Numbered from the stretch's first letter, positions 1 through 10,870 are shown. The stretch: 64,000 bases of DNA from Corynebacterium sp. HMSC27B11 (GCF_001815985.1 NZ_KV823564.1:1-64000), one strand, 5' to 3'. Translations and numbers: made by a program. Notes: a model not told the origin generated them from the letters alone.

Positions 1-1
1 G

Positions 2-160
2 CCCCCGCACACAAACAATCGGACACTCTCCGGCGAAACGATGGAAGAAGAGCTCAAGCGTTTGCGCCGCGAAAACCGTGAGCTGAAGCGAGCAAACGGG
101 ATTCTTAAGACTGCTTCGGCTTTTTTCGCAGCGGAACTCGACCGACCCACGACCAAATGA
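2..160 (+). CDS. IS3-family transposase OrfA, C-terminal part
   Basis: This is the open frame at the window edge, with its start outside. From the ATG at 41 it reads a Glu/Lys/Arg-rich helix with regularly spaced leucines (ELKRLRRENRELKRANGILK), the leucine-zipper end typical of IS3 OrfA. It ends LDRPTTK with TGA at 158-160. The N-terminal helix-turn-helix expected of the family must lie upstream. OrfA binds the terminal repeats and, when fused to OrfB by frameshifting, makes the active transposase. Confidence 0.8.
   Translation, partial: PPHTNNRTLSGETMEEELKRLRRENRELKRANGILKTASAFFAAELDRPTTK
121..127 (+). other. Programmed -1 frameshift heptamer (T_TTT_TTC) in orfA
   Basis: Six T followed by C lie so that the orfA-frame codons are TTT (122-124) and TTC (125-127), preceded by T121. 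This is the X_XXY_YYZ geometry for -1 slippage. The -1 frame from 127 is open straight into orfB (RSGTRPTHDQMISY), so slippage gives an OrfAB fusion. The alternative is reinitiation at the ATGA overlap (157-160). Confidence 0.7.
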
Positions 161-1065
161 TCTCTTACATCGACGCGTATAAGGATCAGTTTGGGGTCGA
201 GGCCATCTGCCGAGTCCTTAAACAAGCAGATCGTGGATTCATTACTTCACGCGGCTACCGCAAAGCCACCACACGTGTTCCCAGTGCAAGGACCTTAAGC
301 GATAGCCTTCTCATCCCAGAGATACAGCGTGTGCATGCGCAGAATTTCTCGGTTTACGGTATCCGCAAAATGTGGCACGCGATGAACCGTGAAGGCTTTC
401 ATATCGGCCGCGACAAGACTGCACGTCTGATGAAGCTAGCTGGTGTTTCCGGCCGCAGACGTGGACGAACCCCCGTGACAACGACTAGCCCGAAGGCACC
501 GGATCATCGCCCGGACCTAGTGCAGCGAAACTTTCGTGCACAAGCACCAGGAAGGTTGTGGGTTGCCGACATTACTTACGTTCGCACCCTGTCAGGATTC
601 GCCTACACCGCGTTTGTCGTGGATGTCTACAGTCGAAAGATTGTTGGTGTTGCTACACGCTCGACGATGCGCACCGATGCGCTGCCTATGGAGGCCTTGG
701 AGCATGCGTTAACGACTGCAGGGCGAATCCATGGAAACCAGCTGATTCACCACAGTGATCGGGGCAGCCAGTACGTGTCACTGAAGTATTCCACCGCTCT
801 CGCGGATTCAGGAATCCGGCCGAGTGTGGGAACAGTCGGCGATTCTTATGACAATGCTCTAGCTGAGGCCGTCAACGGTCTCTACAAGGCGGAACTGATT
901 CATGCCCAAGGCCCGTGGACGTCGGTCGGAGAAGTCGAACTGGCCACCTTGCGGTGGGTGCATTGGTGGAACACTAAGCGGCTTCACGAAGCTTTGGACT
1001 ACGCCACCCCACAGGAAGTAGAAACCGAGTACTATCTCACCCAGCCCATCAACACAGGGGCGTAA
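157..1065 (+). CDS. IS3-family transposase OrfB (DDE integrase)
   Basis: The product is 302 aa, full length for OrfB. The rve-type catalytic core starts at WVADITYV with D138, continues with HHSDRGSQY (D201) and ends with DSYDNALAEAVNGLYKAEL (E237). The 35-residue gap between the last two acids fits the DD35E signature. An N-terminal helical region (about 50-120) matches the HTH_21-like part of OrfB. The ATG overlaps the orfA TGA as ATGA. With an intact triad the gene looks functional, either as the OrfAB fusion or with OrfA supplied separately. Confidence 0.92.
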   Translation: MISYIDAYKDQFGVEAICRVLKQADRGFITSRGYRKATTRVPSARTLSDSLLIPEIQRVHAQNFSVYGIRKMWHAMNREGFHIGRDKTARLMKLAGVSGRRRGRTPVTTTSPKAPDHRPDLVQRNFRAQAPGRLWVADITYVRTLSGFAYTAFVVDVYSRKIVGVATRSTMRTDALPMEALEHALTTAGRIHGNQLIHHSDRGSQYVSLKYSTALADSGIRPSVGTVGDSYDNALAEAVNGLYKAELIHAQGPWTSVGEVELATLRWVHWWNTKRLHEALDYATPQEVETEYYLTQPINTGA

Positions 1066-1070
1066 AAGAA

Positions 1071-1095
1071 GCGGAACTAAACCCAGGACGCTTCA
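1071..1095 (+). repeat. Probable right terminal inverted repeat of the IS3 element
   Basis: The last 25 nt after orfB (GCGGAACTAAACCCAGGACG then CTTCA) match the form of IS3-family right ends, which finish in CA. The left repeat lies outside the window, so pairing cannot be tested. Confidence 0.55.
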
Positions 1096-1173
1096 TTCTA
1101 TAACAACCACCGGATCAAAACCAGTCTAGGCGGTGTGAGTATCACCGCCTACCGAAAACTTCATGTAGCGTGA
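1096..1173 (+). pseudogene. Remnant of a second IS3-type transposase (last 25 codons)
   Basis: Directly after the IS end an open frame reads YNNHRIKTSLGGVSITAYRK and stops at TGA 1171-1173. The pattern YN-x-x-RI-x(3)-LGG-x(3)-YR is the C-terminus of many IS3-family OrfB proteins, but it differs from the OrfB at 157-1065. The rest of this transposase is missing, presumably separated by the IS insertion or deleted. The roughly 40 nt after it (CCGAAACTGTCCAACAAAATG onwards) may be the end of that older element. Confidence 0.65.
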
Positions 1174-1365
1174 CCCGAAACTGTCCAACAAAATGTCCGC
1201 GTCCCCTTTTGCTACTTAACCCACGAATCTGGCACGACTTGGCGCGGAGGAGAGGGCACCTCATCGCCGCTGCATGATCGGACGGGTGAACCGAAATTGC
1301 GTGATTTCCGCTTGGCCGAAACTCGCCTGGTGGGGCGACCTTGGCCAAAACTAGGTGGGGGTGTG

Positions 1366-1395
1366 GTGACACGGAAAATCAAGACCCTATAAACT
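1366..1395 (+). promoter_or_regulatory. Probable tig promoter
   Basis: GTGACA (1366-1371) is followed 16-18 nt later by overlapping -10 candidates TATAAA (1388-1393) and TAAACT (1390-1395). It lies 70-75 nt upstream of the chosen tig start. The upstream 190 nt between the transposase remnant and this promoter show no gene. Confidence 0.5.
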
Positions 1396-1464
1396 TGGTC
1401 GATGTCCAACGCTGACTGGCGACACAGGCCGTCAGCAACCATGAATACACAGGAGAGTGCACTC

Positions 1465-3039
1465 GTGAAGAGCTCTGTTGAAAAGCTCAGCGCTACCCGC
1501 ACCAAGATCACCGTCGAGGTACCCTTCGACGAGCTCAAGCCGGAGTTCGACAAGGCGTATGCCTCCCTGAGCCAGCAGGTCAGCATCCCCGGCTTCCGCA
1601 AGGGCAAGGTCCCGGCGAAGATCATCGAGACCCGTCTCGGCCGCGGCGTGGTCCTCGACCAGGTGATCAACGAAATGCTGCCGTCCCGCTACAGCCAGGC
1701 TGTCGAGGAGCACGACGTCAAGGCTCTCGGCCAGCCGGAGATCGACATCACCGAGCTGAAGGACGGCGAGTCCGTCACCTTCACCGCCGAGGTCGACGTC
1801 CGTCCGGAGATCGAGGTCCCAGACTTCTCCGACATCTCCGTTGAGGTCGACGCCATCAAGGCCGACGACGAGGCCGTCGAGGGCGAGCTGAAGAACCTGC
1901 AGGCTCGCTTCGGCACCCTGAAGTCCGTCGACCGCAAGGTCAAGAAGGGCGACTTCGTCTCCATCGACCTGTCCGCCACCGTTGACGGCGAGACCGTGGA
2001 CGAGGCCACCACCGAGGGCCTGTCCCACGAGGTCGGTAACGACTCCCTCATCGAGGGCCTGGACGACGCCCTGGTCGGCATGAAGGCCGGCGAGGAGTCC
2101 ACCTTCACCTCCAAGCTGGTTGCCGGCGAGCACGCCGACGAAGAGGCAGAGGTCACCGTCAAGGTCGGCTCCGTCAAGGAGCGCGAGCTGCCGGAGCTGG
2201 ACGACGACTTCGCACAGCTGGCATCCGAGTTCGACACCCTGGACGAGCTCAAGGACTCCCTGGCAACCCAGGTCGAGGAGCAGCTGAAGAACGGCCAGGC
2301 CGGCCAGATCCGCGACAAGGTCCTCGAGGCCGCGCTCGAAAAGGTTGAGGTTCCACTGCCGCAGTCCGTGGTTGACGAGCAGGTGCAGGGCCAGATCCAG
2401 CAGCTCATCGGCCAGTTCGGTGGCGACGAGAAGGTCTTCGAGCAGATGCTCGCAGCCCAGGACATCACCCGCGAGAAGTTCGAGGAAGATGCCCGCGAGG
2501 CCGCCGAGGGCTCCGTCCGCACCCAGCTGTTCCTGGACGCCCTGGCTGACGTTGAGCAGCCGGAGGTCTCCCAGGAGGAGCTGATGGACCACATCGGCTT
2601 CACCGCTGCCCAGTACGGCATGGACCCGAACCAGTTCATCATGCAGCTGCAGCAGGCCGGCCAGATCGGCAGCCTGTTCGCCGACGTCCGCCGCGGCAAG
2701 GCTCTGGCGATCAACATCTCCAAGAGCTCCGTGAAGGACTCCGAGGGCAACGAGATCGACCCGAAGCAGTTCTTCGGCACCGAGGAGGAGTCCGAGAAGG
2801 CCGAGGAGGCCAAGAAGGACGAGAAGCCGAAGAAGGCCGCTAAGAAGTCTTCCGCGAAGAAGACCACCAAGAAGGCTGCTAAGAAGTCCACGGCGAAGAA
2901 GACGACCAAGAAGTCGACCGCCAAGAAGTCCACGGCGAAGAAGACCACCAAGAAGTCGACCGCCAAGAAGACGACCAAGAAGGCCGCAGCGAAGAAGACC
3001 ACGAAGAAGGCTGCAGCCAAGAAGAGCGAGGACAAATAA
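1465..3039 (+). CDS. tig: Trigger factor (ribosome-associated chaperone, peptidyl-prolyl isomerase)
   Basis: Trigger factor binds ribosomal protein L23 at the exit tunnel and shields nascent chains. The N-terminal ribosome-binding signature GFRKGKVP is at about residues 43-50, followed by an FKBP-type region (about 155-240, [17 protein letters not shown]) and a helical C-terminal domain. The GTG at 1465 was chosen because AGGAGA lies 8 nt before it; longer in-frame starts upstream lack an SD. The product is 524 aa, longer than the usual 430-450, because residues of about 446-524 are a Lys/Ala/Thr-rich tail of AKKTTKK-type repeats resembling actinobacterial HU and histone H1 tails. It is followed by clpP1P2, as in other Corynebacterium. 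Confidence 0.97.
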   Translation: MKSSVEKLSATRTKITVEVPFDELKPEFDKAYASLSQQVSIPGFRKGKVPAKIIETRLGRGVVLDQVINEMLPSRYSQAVEEHDVKALGQPEIDITELKDGESVTFTAEVDVRPEIEVPDFSDISVEVDAIKADDEAVEGELKNLQARFGTLKSVDRKVKKGDFVSIDLSATVDGETVDEATTEGLSHEVGNDSLIEGLDDALVGMKAGEESTFTSKLVAGEHADEEAEVTVKVGSVKERELPELDDDFAQLASEFDTLDELKDSLATQVEEQLKNGQAGQIRDKVLEAALEKVEVPLPQSVVDEQVQGQIQQLIGQFGGDEKVFEQMLAAQDITREKFEEDAREAAEGSVRTQLFLDALADVEQPEVSQEELMDHIGFTAAQYGMDPNQFIMQLQQAGQIGSLFADVRRGKALAINISKSSVKDSEGNEIDPKQFFGTEEESEKAEEAKKDEKPKKAAKKSSAKKTTKKAAKKSTAKKTTKKSTAKKSTAKKTTKKSTAKKTTKKAAAKKTTKKAAAKKSEDK

Positions 3040-3143
3040 GCCTCGCGCACGCTAGCCACCCGGCCTGCCTCGCCTGACTCGGCTCGGTGAGCGCCGGTGG
3101 CGTCGTGACACTAAAGCAACGGCTTTGACCGACGGCTTTGACC

Positions 3144-3176
3144 CAGCACCCCTGGAGGAATACTCCGGGGGTGCTG
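3144..3176 (+). terminator. Hairpin after tig
   Basis: CAGCACCCC (3144-3152) pairs with GGGGTGCTG (3168-3176), extended inward by GGAG/CTCC. There is no long T tract, so it may be a weak terminator or attenuator between tig and clpP1. Confidence 0.5.
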
Positions 3177-3277
3177 TGCGCTTAAAGCGAACAGGGGCTT
3201 TTCATAGGGCACGACCCGAGGGTTAGTCGCTACTGTGGAAGCCACAAAGAATAAACCAATGAACGAAAAGGGGCACA

Positions 3278-3874
3278 ATGAGCAGTCTTTCGAGCAGCCT
3301 CATGTCCGCCGACACGGCTGGGATGAACCTCAACGACTCGGTCTTCGAGCGTCTGCTGCGCGAGCGCATCATCTTCCTGGGTAGCCAGGTCGACGACGAA
3401 ATCGCGAACAAGCTCTGCGCTCAGATCCTGCTGCTGGCAGCCGAGGACCCGGAGAAGGACATCTCCCTGTACATCAACTCGCCAGGTGGCTCCGTCACCG
3501 CGGGTATGGCCATCTTCGACACCATGCAGTACGCGCCCTGCGACATCGCCACCTACGGCATGGGCCTGGCCGCGTCCATGGGCCAGTTCCTGCTCTCCGC
3601 GGGCACGAAGGGCAAGCGCTACGCTCTGCCGCACGCCCGCATCATGATGCACCAGCCTTCCGCCGGCGTGGGCGGCACCGCGGCCGACATCGCCATCCAG
3701 GCGGAGCAGTTTGCACACACCAAGCGTGAGATGGCGGAGCTGATCGCTGGATTCACCGGCCAGACCGTCGAGCAGATTACGAAGGACTCCGACCGCGACC
3801 GCTGGTTCACCGCCGAGCAGGCCAAGGACTACGGATTCGTCGACCACGTCATCAGCTCTGCGAAGGAGAAGTAA
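3278..3874 (+). CDS. clpP1: ATP-dependent Clp protease proteolytic subunit 1
   Basis: This serine peptidase subunit forms, with ClpP2, the mixed two-ring chamber used by ClpX and ClpC in actinobacteria. The product is 198 aa. The nucleophile is Ser100 in GLAASMG and the general base His125 in RIMMHQP; the acidic member lies in the DSDRDRWF region near 174. The motif [20 protein letters not shown] is characteristic of the family. AAAAGGGG precedes the ATG. The gene stops 3 nt before clpP2, so the two are co-transcribed. Confidence 0.97.
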   Translation: MSSLSSSLMSADTAGMNLNDSVFERLLRERIIFLGSQVDDEIANKLCAQILLLAAEDPEKDISLYINSPGGSVTAGMAIFDTMQYAPCDIATYGMGLAASMGQFLLSAGTKGKRYALPHARIMMHQPSAGVGGTAADIAIQAEQFAHTKREMAELIAGFTGQTVEQITKDSDRDRWFTAEQAKDYGFVDHVISSAKEK

Positions 3875-3877
3875 AGA

Positions 3878-4498
3878 ATGAAGATGCCAGAATCGCGCTA
3901 CATCCTGCCATCCTTCGTTGAGCACTCCAGCTACGGGGCGAAGGAATCCAACCCGTACAACAAGCTCTTCGAAGAGCGGATCATCTTCCTGGGCACCCAG
4001 GTGGACGACGCCGCGGCCAACGACATCATGGCCCAGCTGCTCGTCCTGGAGGGGCTCGACCCGGACCGCGACATCACGATGTACATCAACTCGCCGGGTG
4101 GTTCCTTCACCAGCCTGATGGCCATCTACGACACGATGCAGTACGTCCGCCCGGACGTGCAGACCGTGTGCCTCGGCCAGGCAGCCTCTGCCGCCGCCGT
4201 GCTGCTCGCCGCAGGCACCCCGGGTAAGCGCGCCGCGCTGCCGAATGCCCGCGTGCTGATCCACCAGCCGGCCTCCGGTGGTGTGCAGGGGCAGGTCTCC
4301 GACCTGGAGATCCAGGCCAACGAGATCGAGCGTATGCGCCAGCTGATGGAGACCACCCTGGCTCGCCACACCGGTAAGTCCGCGGAGCAGATCCGTATCG
4401 ACACCGACCGCGACAAGATCCTGGACGCCGAGGCCGCTAAGGAATACGGCATCATCGACCAGGTCTTCGAGTACCGGAAGCTCTCCGCTCAGGAGTAG
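3878..4498 (+). CDS. clpP2: ATP-dependent Clp protease proteolytic subunit 2
   Basis: This is the partner subunit of ClpP1 (206 aa). Ser104 in GQAASAA and His129 in VLIHQPA are the catalytic residues, and [10 protein letters not shown] precedes them. The SD AAGGAG (3863-3868) lies in the last codons of clpP1, giving tight coupling across a 3 nt gap. A second ATG two codons in is possible. The two ClpP sequences differ clearly outside the active site, as expected for the heteromeric actinobacterial enzyme. Confidence 0.97.
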   Translation: MKMPESRYILPSFVEHSSYGAKESNPYNKLFEERIIFLGTQVDDAAANDIMAQLLVLEGLDPDRDITMYINSPGGSFTSLMAIYDTMQYVRPDVQTVCLGQAASAAAVLLAAGTPGKRAALPNARVLIHQPASGGVQGQVSDLEIQANEIERMRQLMETTLARHTGKSAEQIRIDTDRDKILDAEAAKEYGIIDQVFEYRKLSAQE

Positions 4499-4543
4499 CG
4501 GTCGATAGTTTCCGTGGGGCGTGGCCTCACGGTTCCCGCTACC

Positions 4544-4606
4544 GGGGCTGGTGATCCCAGCCCCTCAAGCCCCGCAGTGTTGCTCAGTCAGCGCAGCGGG
4601 GTTTTT
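4544..4606 (+). terminator. Double hairpin terminator after clpP2
   Basis: GGGGCTGG (4544-4551) pairs with CCAGCCCC (4557-4564). A second stem, CCCCGC (4570-4575) with GCGGGG (4596-4601), is followed by TTTTT (4602-4606), a normal intrinsic terminator. clpX therefore probably has its own promoter; TAGTGT at 4610-4615 is a -10 candidate. Confidence 0.75.
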
Positions 4607-4666
4607 GGGTAGTGTTGGATACCCGCCGTAGCACCACCAATTTCTCAGAAAGACTGGTTCTCACAG

Positions 4667-5941
4667 ATGCAAGAAAGCGCAGAGCTGCTGAAGTGCTCGT
4701 TTTGCGGCAAGAGCCAAAAACAAGTCCGCAAACTCATCGCCGGCCCCGGGGTCTACATCTGCGATGAATGCATTGAACTCTGCAACGAGATCATCGAGGA
4801 AGAGCTGGTAGCCACCAGCGCGCAGGAGCCACAGGGCAAGCTGCCGACCCCGTCCGAGATTTCCGCTTTCCTGGACAAGTACGTCATTGGTCAGGATGAA
4901 GCGAAGCGCACCCTCGCGGTGGCTGTCTACAACCACTACAAGCGCATCCAGGTTGAAGAGGCCAACGCGCTGGCCCGCCGCAACGACGACGAGGTCGAGC
5001 TCTCTAAGTCCAATATCCTCATGCTGGGGCCCACCGGCTCCGGTAAGACGTACCTGGCGCAATCGCTGGCACGCATGTTGGACGTCCCCTTCGCCATCGC
5101 GGACGCGACCTCGCTGACCGAGGCTGGTTACGTGGGCGAGGACGTCGAGAACATCCTGCTGAAGCTGCTGCAGAGCGCCGACTTCGACGTCGAGAAGGCA
5201 CAGCGCGGCATCATCTACATCGACGAGGTGGACAAGATCGGCCGGAAGTCCGAGAACCCGTCCATCACGCGCGACGTCTCCGGTGAGGGCGTGCAGCAGG
5301 CACTGCTGAAGATCCTGGAGGGCACGGTCGCTGCCGTCCCGCCTCAGGGTGGGCGCAAGCACCCGAACCAGGAATTCATCCAGTTCGACACGAAGAACGT
5401 GCTCTTCATCGTCGCGGGTGCGTTCGCGGGCCTGGAGAAGGTTATCGAGGATCGCCGCGGCAAGAAGGGTCTGGGCTTCGGCGCGGAGGTCACCTCCAAG
5501 AACGACCAGGTCAAGGACCCGTTCCAGTACGTGGAGCCGGAGGACCTGGTGAAGTTCGGGTTGATCCCGGAGGTCATCGGCCGCCTGCCGGTGGTCACCC
5601 ACGTCGGTCACCTGGACGAGGACGCGCTGGTGCAGGTGCTCACCGAGCCGAAGAACGCCCTGGTGCGCCAGTACCAGCGGCTGTTTGAGATGGATAACGT
5701 GCAGCTGGCCTTCGAGGATGGTGCGCTGCGCGAGGTGGCCCGCCAGGCGCTCGCGCGGGAGACCGGTGCGCGCGGGCTGCGCTCCATCATGGAGCGGATC
5801 CTGCTGCCGATCATGTACTCCATCCCTGAAGAGGAGGATATCGCCGAGGTGTTGATCACCGAGGCTGCCGCGAAGGGTGAATCCGAGCCGACCCGCCTGA
5901 CCCACGAGGAGGTCGCCGAGCGGGATAAGCGCTCCGCTTAG
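4667..5941 (+). CDS. clpX: ATP-dependent Clp protease ATP-binding subunit ClpX
   Basis: ClpX is the AAA+ unfoldase that feeds substrates to ClpP. The product is 424 aa. The N-terminal zinc-binding domain has C10, C13, C32 and C35. Walker A GPTGSGKT is at 121-128, Walker [11 protein letters not shown] near 182-191, and the arginine-finger/sensor region ETGARGLRS lies near the C-terminus. GFGAEV in the middle corresponds to the ClpP-docking loop region. It sits after clpP1P2 but behind a terminator. The SD is weak (CAGAAAG). Confidence 0.97.
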   Translation: MQESAELLKCSFCGKSQKQVRKLIAGPGVYICDECIELCNEIIEEELVATSAQEPQGKLPTPSEISAFLDKYVIGQDEAKRTLAVAVYNHYKRIQVEEANALARRNDDEVELSKSNILMLGPTGSGKTYLAQSLARMLDVPFAIADATSLTEAGYVGEDVENILLKLLQSADFDVEKAQRGIIYIDEVDKIGRKSENPSITRDVSGEGVQQALLKILEGTVAAVPPQGGRKHPNQEFIQFDTKNVLFIVAGAFAGLEKVIEDRRGKKGLGFGAEVTSKNDQVKDPFQYVEPEDLVKFGLIPEVIGRLPVVTHVGHLDEDALVQVLTEPKNALVRQYQRLFEMDNVQLAFEDGALREVARQALARETGARGLRSIMERILLPIMYSIPEEEDIAEVLITEAAAKGESEPTRLTHEEVAERDKRSA

Positions 5942-5976
5942 GCGGGGCGCAATGGGGGAGCAAGGCGACGAGGGGA

Positions 5977-6006
5977 GCGCGGTCCACTAGGGGGAGTGAA
6001 CCGCGC
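5977..6006. terminator. Hairpin between convergent clpX and tetR-type gene
   Basis: GCGCGGT-CACT (5977-5988) pairs with AGTG-ACCGCGC (5995-6006), with one unpaired base on each side. It lies between two converging genes and could end transcription both ways, though it has no T tract. Confidence 0.5.
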
Positions 6007-6052
6007 CCCACACTGTGCGCCGCGCGGGGGCGGGCGGTCGGTTGGCGGAGGG

Positions 6053-6823
6053 TTACTCCTGCCAGAACTCCTCAGAGTCGTAGAGGCTCGCGGCAACCGA
6101 CTCGCCCACAATCTCGGAGGGGGAGGAGTGGGTATAGGAATTATCCTGTCTGGTCCGCATCGGCGTGGTGAGGAAGGCGACGACGGCGTCGCAGGCAAGT
6201 TCGGTGACACCGGACTCGTTGTGCGGCTCGCGGACGTCCATCCCGTAGAGCGCGTAGAAGGTGTTGCGGTGCAGGGTGGCGAAACCGGATAGCCCCAGGA
6301 TGAGGATGTAGACGTCCTCCGCGGACACCCCGGTGCGGAAGGCACCGAGGTCGTGGCCGCGCAGGAGAGCGCGGTCGATCTGGAGAATGACGGGGGACTG
6401 CTCGAGCACGTCGATACGGTTCGGCACGTCCGCTCGGTTGTAGAGGTTCTCCGCGGCGATCAGGCGCATGGAGTCCGGATTGCGCTGCGCCCGAGCGAGC
6501 GTTTCGCGCACGAGGCGCCGCACTGCCTGCACCGGGGTAAGGCTGGCGATGTCGTCCTCGAACTTCTTCGGTTCAGCCGGCCAGAGGGTTGCCAGTGCGT
6601 AGCGCAGGGCCTCCTCGTAGAGCTCTTGGTTATTGCTCAGCAGGGCGTGCTTGGTGGGGAGGTTACCGGCGCGTTGGATCGCCACCAGCTGGGCCTTCGG
6701 GATATCCGTCCCGTATTCCACGGCGATCGGCAGGGCGCACTCCATCGCTCGGGCGTAGTCGACCGGGTCGAGGTCGTACCGGTGCGCCGAGTGAGGAAGA
6801 TGGCGAGCTGAGTCGTCGGTCAT
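6053..6823 (-). CDS. TetR-family transcriptional regulator (divergent HTH)
   Basis: The product is 256 aa from the ATG at 6823, chosen because GGAGAGG lies just upstream; a longer frame to 6898 has no SD. The first 75 residues align loosely with a TetR helix-turn-helix (ALPIAVEYG, LVAIQRAGNLPTKHALL), but the normally conserved GVS-x(3)-YYHF core is altered. The rest is all-helical, like a TetR ligand-binding domain (about 90-190). It is divergent from mdh, so it may regulate itself or mdh. The ligand is unknown. Confidence 0.7.
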   Translation of the reverse strand: MTDDSARHLPHSAHRYDLDPVDYARAMECALPIAVEYGTDIPKAQLVAIQRAGNLPTKHALLSNNQELYEEALRYALATLWPAEPKKFEDDIASLTPVQAVRRLVRETLARAQRNPDSMRLIAAENLYNRADVPNRIDVLEQSPVILQIDRALLRGHDLGAFRTGVSAEDVYILILGLSGFATLHRNTFYALYGMDVREPHNESGVTELACDAVVAFLTTPMRTRQDNSYTHSSPSEIVGESVAASLYDSEEFWQE

Positions 6824-6900
6824 TGTTCCTCTCCAGTCAAAACTTTCTCTCCTCATCGTAATGACTGTTCGCGGGTAGGCTGGGGTCGGAAAGATCAATT

Positions 6901-6916
6901 GGGGGATATCGCCCCC
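6901..6916. promoter_or_regulatory. Possible operator between tetR-type gene and mdh
   Basis: GGGGG (6901-6905) and CCCCC (6912-6916) form a short palindrome around ATATCG, in the space shared by the two divergent genes. A binding site for the neighbouring regulator is plausible but unsupported beyond position. Confidence 0.25.
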
Positions 6917-6937
6917 GGTTGGTGCCCCCGATCCTGA

Positions 6938-7960
<1,023 letters not shown>

Positions 7961-7977
7961 CCACACACCGCTGTTCC

Positions 7978-8013
7978 GGCTGGTGGCTCGGGTTAGCCGA
8001 CGAGCTGCCAGCC
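7978..8013 (+). terminator. Hairpin after mdh
   Basis: GGCTGGTGGCTCG (7978-7990) pairs with CGAGCTGCCAGCC (8001-8013), 11 of 13 positions. No T tract follows. Confidence 0.45.
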
Positions 8014-8030
8014 GTGTCCGCCCCGTCTAC

Positions 8031-8036
8031 TACACT
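8031..8036 (+). promoter_or_regulatory. Candidate valS -10 (TACACT)
   Basis: TACACT is a common corynebacterial -10. No good -35 is visible. Transcription from about 8043 would give a leader of about 40 nt, too short for a T-box. Confidence 0.4.
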
Positions 8037-8083
8037 GGGATGAGTTCAACAGAATTTGTCCCCGAGTAAGTGATCAGGGTGCG

Positions 8084-10870
8084 ATGACCAGCAATACTCC
8101 TGCAACGTCCCAGGGTGTCCAGCGCGGCGAGGATCGTTCGCAGCTGCTGCCCAATCAGTGGAACCCATCCGATGTGGAATCGGAGCTCTACGAAGGCTGG
8201 GTTTCGGCCGGCTACTTCAAGGCCGACGCGACGAGCGATAAGCCGCCGTTCTCCATCGTCCTGCCGCCGCCGAACGTCACCGGTCGGCTGCACATGGGCC
8301 ACGCGCTGGATCACACTCTGATCGACGCGATGTCCCGCCGCCGTCGCATGCAGGGCTACGAGGTCCTGTGGCTGCCGGGCTCCGACCACGCAGGCATCGC
8401 CACCCAGACCCGCGTGGAATCCGACCTGAAGAAGCGCGAATCGAAGGACCGCTTTGATTACGGCCGCGAGGAGTTCGTCGAGCGCGTCTGGGAGTGGAAG
8501 GACGAATACGGTGGCCTGATCCAGCAGCAGATGCGCGCCATCGGCGACTCGGTGGACTGGTCCCGCGAGCGCTTCACTCTGGACGAGGGGCTGTCCCGCG
8601 CCGTCCAGACCATCTTCAAGGCCCTGTTCGACCAGGGCATGATCTACCAGGCCAACCGGATGGTCAACTGGTCGCCGGTGCTGCAGACCGCCATCTCCGA
8701 CATCGAGGTCAACTACGAGGACGTCGAGGGCGAGCTGGTCAGCCTCCGTTACGGTTCCCTTAACGACGACGAGCCCCACGTCATCGTCGCGACCACCCGT
8801 GTGGAAACGATGCTGGGCGACGTGGCCGTCGCGGTGCACCCGGAGGACGAGCGCTACGCCGACCTCGTCGGCACCACGCTGCCGCACCCATTCCTGCCGG
8901 ACCGCGAGATGGTCATCATCGCGGATGACTACGTGGACCCGGAGTTCGGCACCGGTGCGGTGAAGATCACCCCGGCGCACGACCCGAACGACTTCGCGAT
9001 GGGGCAGCGCCACGACCTGCCGATGCCGGTGGTGCTCGACGAGACCGGCCACGTGTCCGGCACCGGCACGCAGTTCGACGGCATGGACCGCTTCGAGGCC
9101 CGCGAGAAGATCCGCTTGGCCCTCGAGGAGCAGGGCCGCGTCGTGGCCCGCAAGCACCCCTACGTGCACTCCGTCGGCCACTCCGAGCGCTCCGGCGAGC
9201 CGATCGAGCCGCGGCTTTCCCTGCAGTGGTGGGTGGACGTGAAGAAGCTGGCGAAGATGTCCGGCGACGCCGTCCGTGAGGGCGATACGACCATCTACCC
9301 GGCCTCCCAGGAACCGCGCTGGTTCGACTGGGTGGACAACATGCACGACTGGACCATCTCCCGCCAGTTGTGGTGGGGCCACCGCATCCCAATCTGGTAC
9401 GGGCCGGAAGGCGAGGTCGTGTGCTGCGGCCCGGATGATGAGCCGCCGACAGGCGAGGGCTGGCGCCAGGACGAGGACGTGCTGGACACCTGGTTCAGCT
9501 CCGCTTTGTGGCCGTTCTCCACGATGGGCTGGCCGGAGAACACCCCGGACCTGCAGAAGTTCTACCCGACCTCTGTGCTGGTCACCGGCTACGACATTCT
9601 GTTCTTCTGGGTCGCCCGCATGATGATGTTCGCCACCTTCGCGGACACTCTCGAGGGCTCCCCGCTGCACGGTAAGGCCAATGGCGAGGACCCGGCTGCT
9701 CGTGATGGGCGCCCGCAGGTGCCTTTCAAGGATGTCTTCCTCCACGGCCTCGTCCGCGACGAGCACGGCCGCAAGATGTCCAAGTCCCTGGGCAACGGCA
9801 TCGATCCGATGGACTGGGTGCGCGATTACGGCGCTGACGCGCTGCGCTTCACCCTGGCTCGTGGTGCCAACCCTGGTGCGGACCTGCCGGTTGGCGAACA
9901 CTCCGCGCAGTCTTCCCGTAACTTCGCGACGAAGCTATACAACGCCACCAAGTTCGCGCTCATGAACGGCGCTCAGATCGGCGAGCTGCCACCGCGCGAG
10001 GAGCTGACCGATGCGGACCGCTGGATTCTCGACCGGCTGGAGGCCACCCGCGCCCTCGTCGACGATGCCCTGGAGCGCTACGAGTTCTCCCTGGCTAACG
10101 AGAACCTCTACAAGTTCGCCTGGGGCGAGTTCTGCGATTGGTACCTCGAGATCGCGAAGGTACAGATCCCGCGCGATTGGGATTCCGCCACCGAGGAGGA
10201 GTACGCCCGCGGCGTGAATACCCAGGTGGTGCTTGGCCGCGTCCTCGACGCGGTGCTGCGCCTGCTGCACCCGGCGATGCCTTTCGTCACGGAGACCCTG
10301 TGGACCGCCCTGACCAAGGACGTCGAGGGCTACCCGGAGTCCCTGGTCATCGCCGAGTGGCCGGACCAGTCCATGACCAACAATGGCGCTGAGCCGGACG
10401 AGCTGGCCGCCCGCCGCATGGCGGACCTGGAGAAGCTCGTCACCGAGCTGCGCCGCTTCCGCGCCGACCAGGGCGTCAAGCCCAAGCAGCGCGTCCCGGG
10501 CCGCCTGGACTTCGCGGCCGTGGACCTCGAGGAGGAAGAGGCAGCCATCCGCTCCCTGGCACGCCTCGAGGATCCGGGCGATGACTGGGAGACCACCGCC
10601 TCCATCGAGCTGCGCCTCAGCCAGGCCACGATCACCGTGGAGCTGGACACCTCCGACGCGGTGGATATTGAGGCCGAGCGCAAGCGCCTGGAGAAGGATC
10701 TCGCCAACGCACAGAAGGAGCTGGATAACGCGGCGAAGAAGCTCAGCAACGAGAACTTCCTGAACAAGGCTCCGGAGCACGTCGTGGCGGATATTAAGGA
10801 ACGCCAGGTCGTGGCCCAGGAGGAGTTTGACCGCATCACCCGCCGTCTGGAGGGGCTGCCAAAGAAATGA
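8084..10870 (+). CDS. valS: Valyl-tRNA synthetase
   Basis: It charges tRNA-Val and edits mischarged threonine. The product is 928 aa. The class I HIGH-type motif appears as HMGH (70-73) in [18 protein letters not shown], and KMSKS is at about 564-568. The CP1 editing insertion lies between them. The C-terminal segment (about 860-928), rich in Lys, Glu and Asn, forms the coiled-coil arm that contacts the tRNA. Its last codon overlaps the folC start as ATGA, so the two are translated together. Confidence 0.98.
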   Translation: MTSNTPATSQGVQRGEDRSQLLPNQWNPSDVESELYEGWVSAGYFKADATSDKPPFSIVLPPPNVTGRLHMGHALDHTLIDAMSRRRRMQGYEVLWLPGSDHAGIATQTRVESDLKKRESKDRFDYGREEFVERVWEWKDEYGGLIQQQMRAIGDSVDWSRERFTLDEGLSRAVQTIFKALFDQGMIYQANRMVNWSPVLQTAISDIEVNYEDVEGELVSLRYGSLNDDEPHVIVATTRVETMLGDVAVAVHPEDERYADLVGTTLPHPFLPDREMVIIADDYVDPEFGTGAVKITPAHDPNDFAMGQRHDLPMPVVLDETGHVSGTGTQFDGMDRFEAREKIRLALEEQGRVVARKHPYVHSVGHSERSGEPIEPRLSLQWWVDVKKLAKMSGDAVREGDTTIYPASQEPRWFDWVDNMHDWTISRQLWWGHRIPIWYGPEGEVVCCGPDDEPPTGEGWRQDEDVLDTWFSSALWPFSTMGWPENTPDLQKFYPTSVLVTGYDILFFWVARMMMFATFADTLEGSPLHGKANGEDPAARDGRPQVPFKDVFLHGLVRDEHGRKMSKSLGNGIDPMDWVRDYGADALRFTLARGANPGADLPVGEHSAQSSRNFATKLYNATKFALMNGAQIGELPPREELTDADRWILDRLEATRALVDDALERYEFSLANENLYKFAWGEFCDWYLEIAKVQIPRDWDSATEEEYARGVNTQVVLGRVLDAVLRLLHPAMPFVTETLWTALTKDVEGYPESLVIAEWPDQSMTNNGAEPDELAARRMADLEKLVTELRRFRADQGVKPKQRVPGRLDFAAVDLEEEEAAIRSLARLEDPGDDWETTASIELRLSQATITVELDTSDAVDIEAERKRLEKDLANAQKELDNAAKKLSNENFLNKAPEHVVADIKERQVVAQEEFDRITRRLEGLPKK

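Larger units (their letters stand above)
1..1095 (+). mobile_element. IS3-family insertion sequence, right part (left end outside window)
   Basis: The element comprises the end of orfA, a complete orfB with a DDE catalytic triad, and a terminal sequence ending in CA at 1095, as IS3-family right ends do. orfA and orfB overlap by ATGA and a slippery T_TTT_TTC heptamer lies upstream, which is the usual IS3 frameshift layout. Beyond 1095 the sequence changes abruptly to the C-terminal codons of a different transposase, so this element seems to have landed inside an older one. The left end and target duplication cannot be seen. Confidence 0.85.

Noticed and set aside
2820-3036. Repetitive DNA as a CRISPR-like or tandem repeat array
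   Set aside because: It is the in-frame coding sequence for the Lys/Ala/Thr tail of trigger factor.
3224-3241. ClgR-box-like sequence before clpP1 (CGCT half-site)
   Set aside because: Only one half matches the consensus; the second half has three mismatches.
8037-8083. T-box leader for valS
   Set aside because: The leader from the -10 is about 40 nt and has no T-box motif or terminator.
8030-9901. Long open frame (623 codons) on the minus strand across valS
   Set aside because: It is antisense to a certain gene. Long minus frames over tig, clpX, folC, rne and fadD arise in the same way from GC-rich codon bias.
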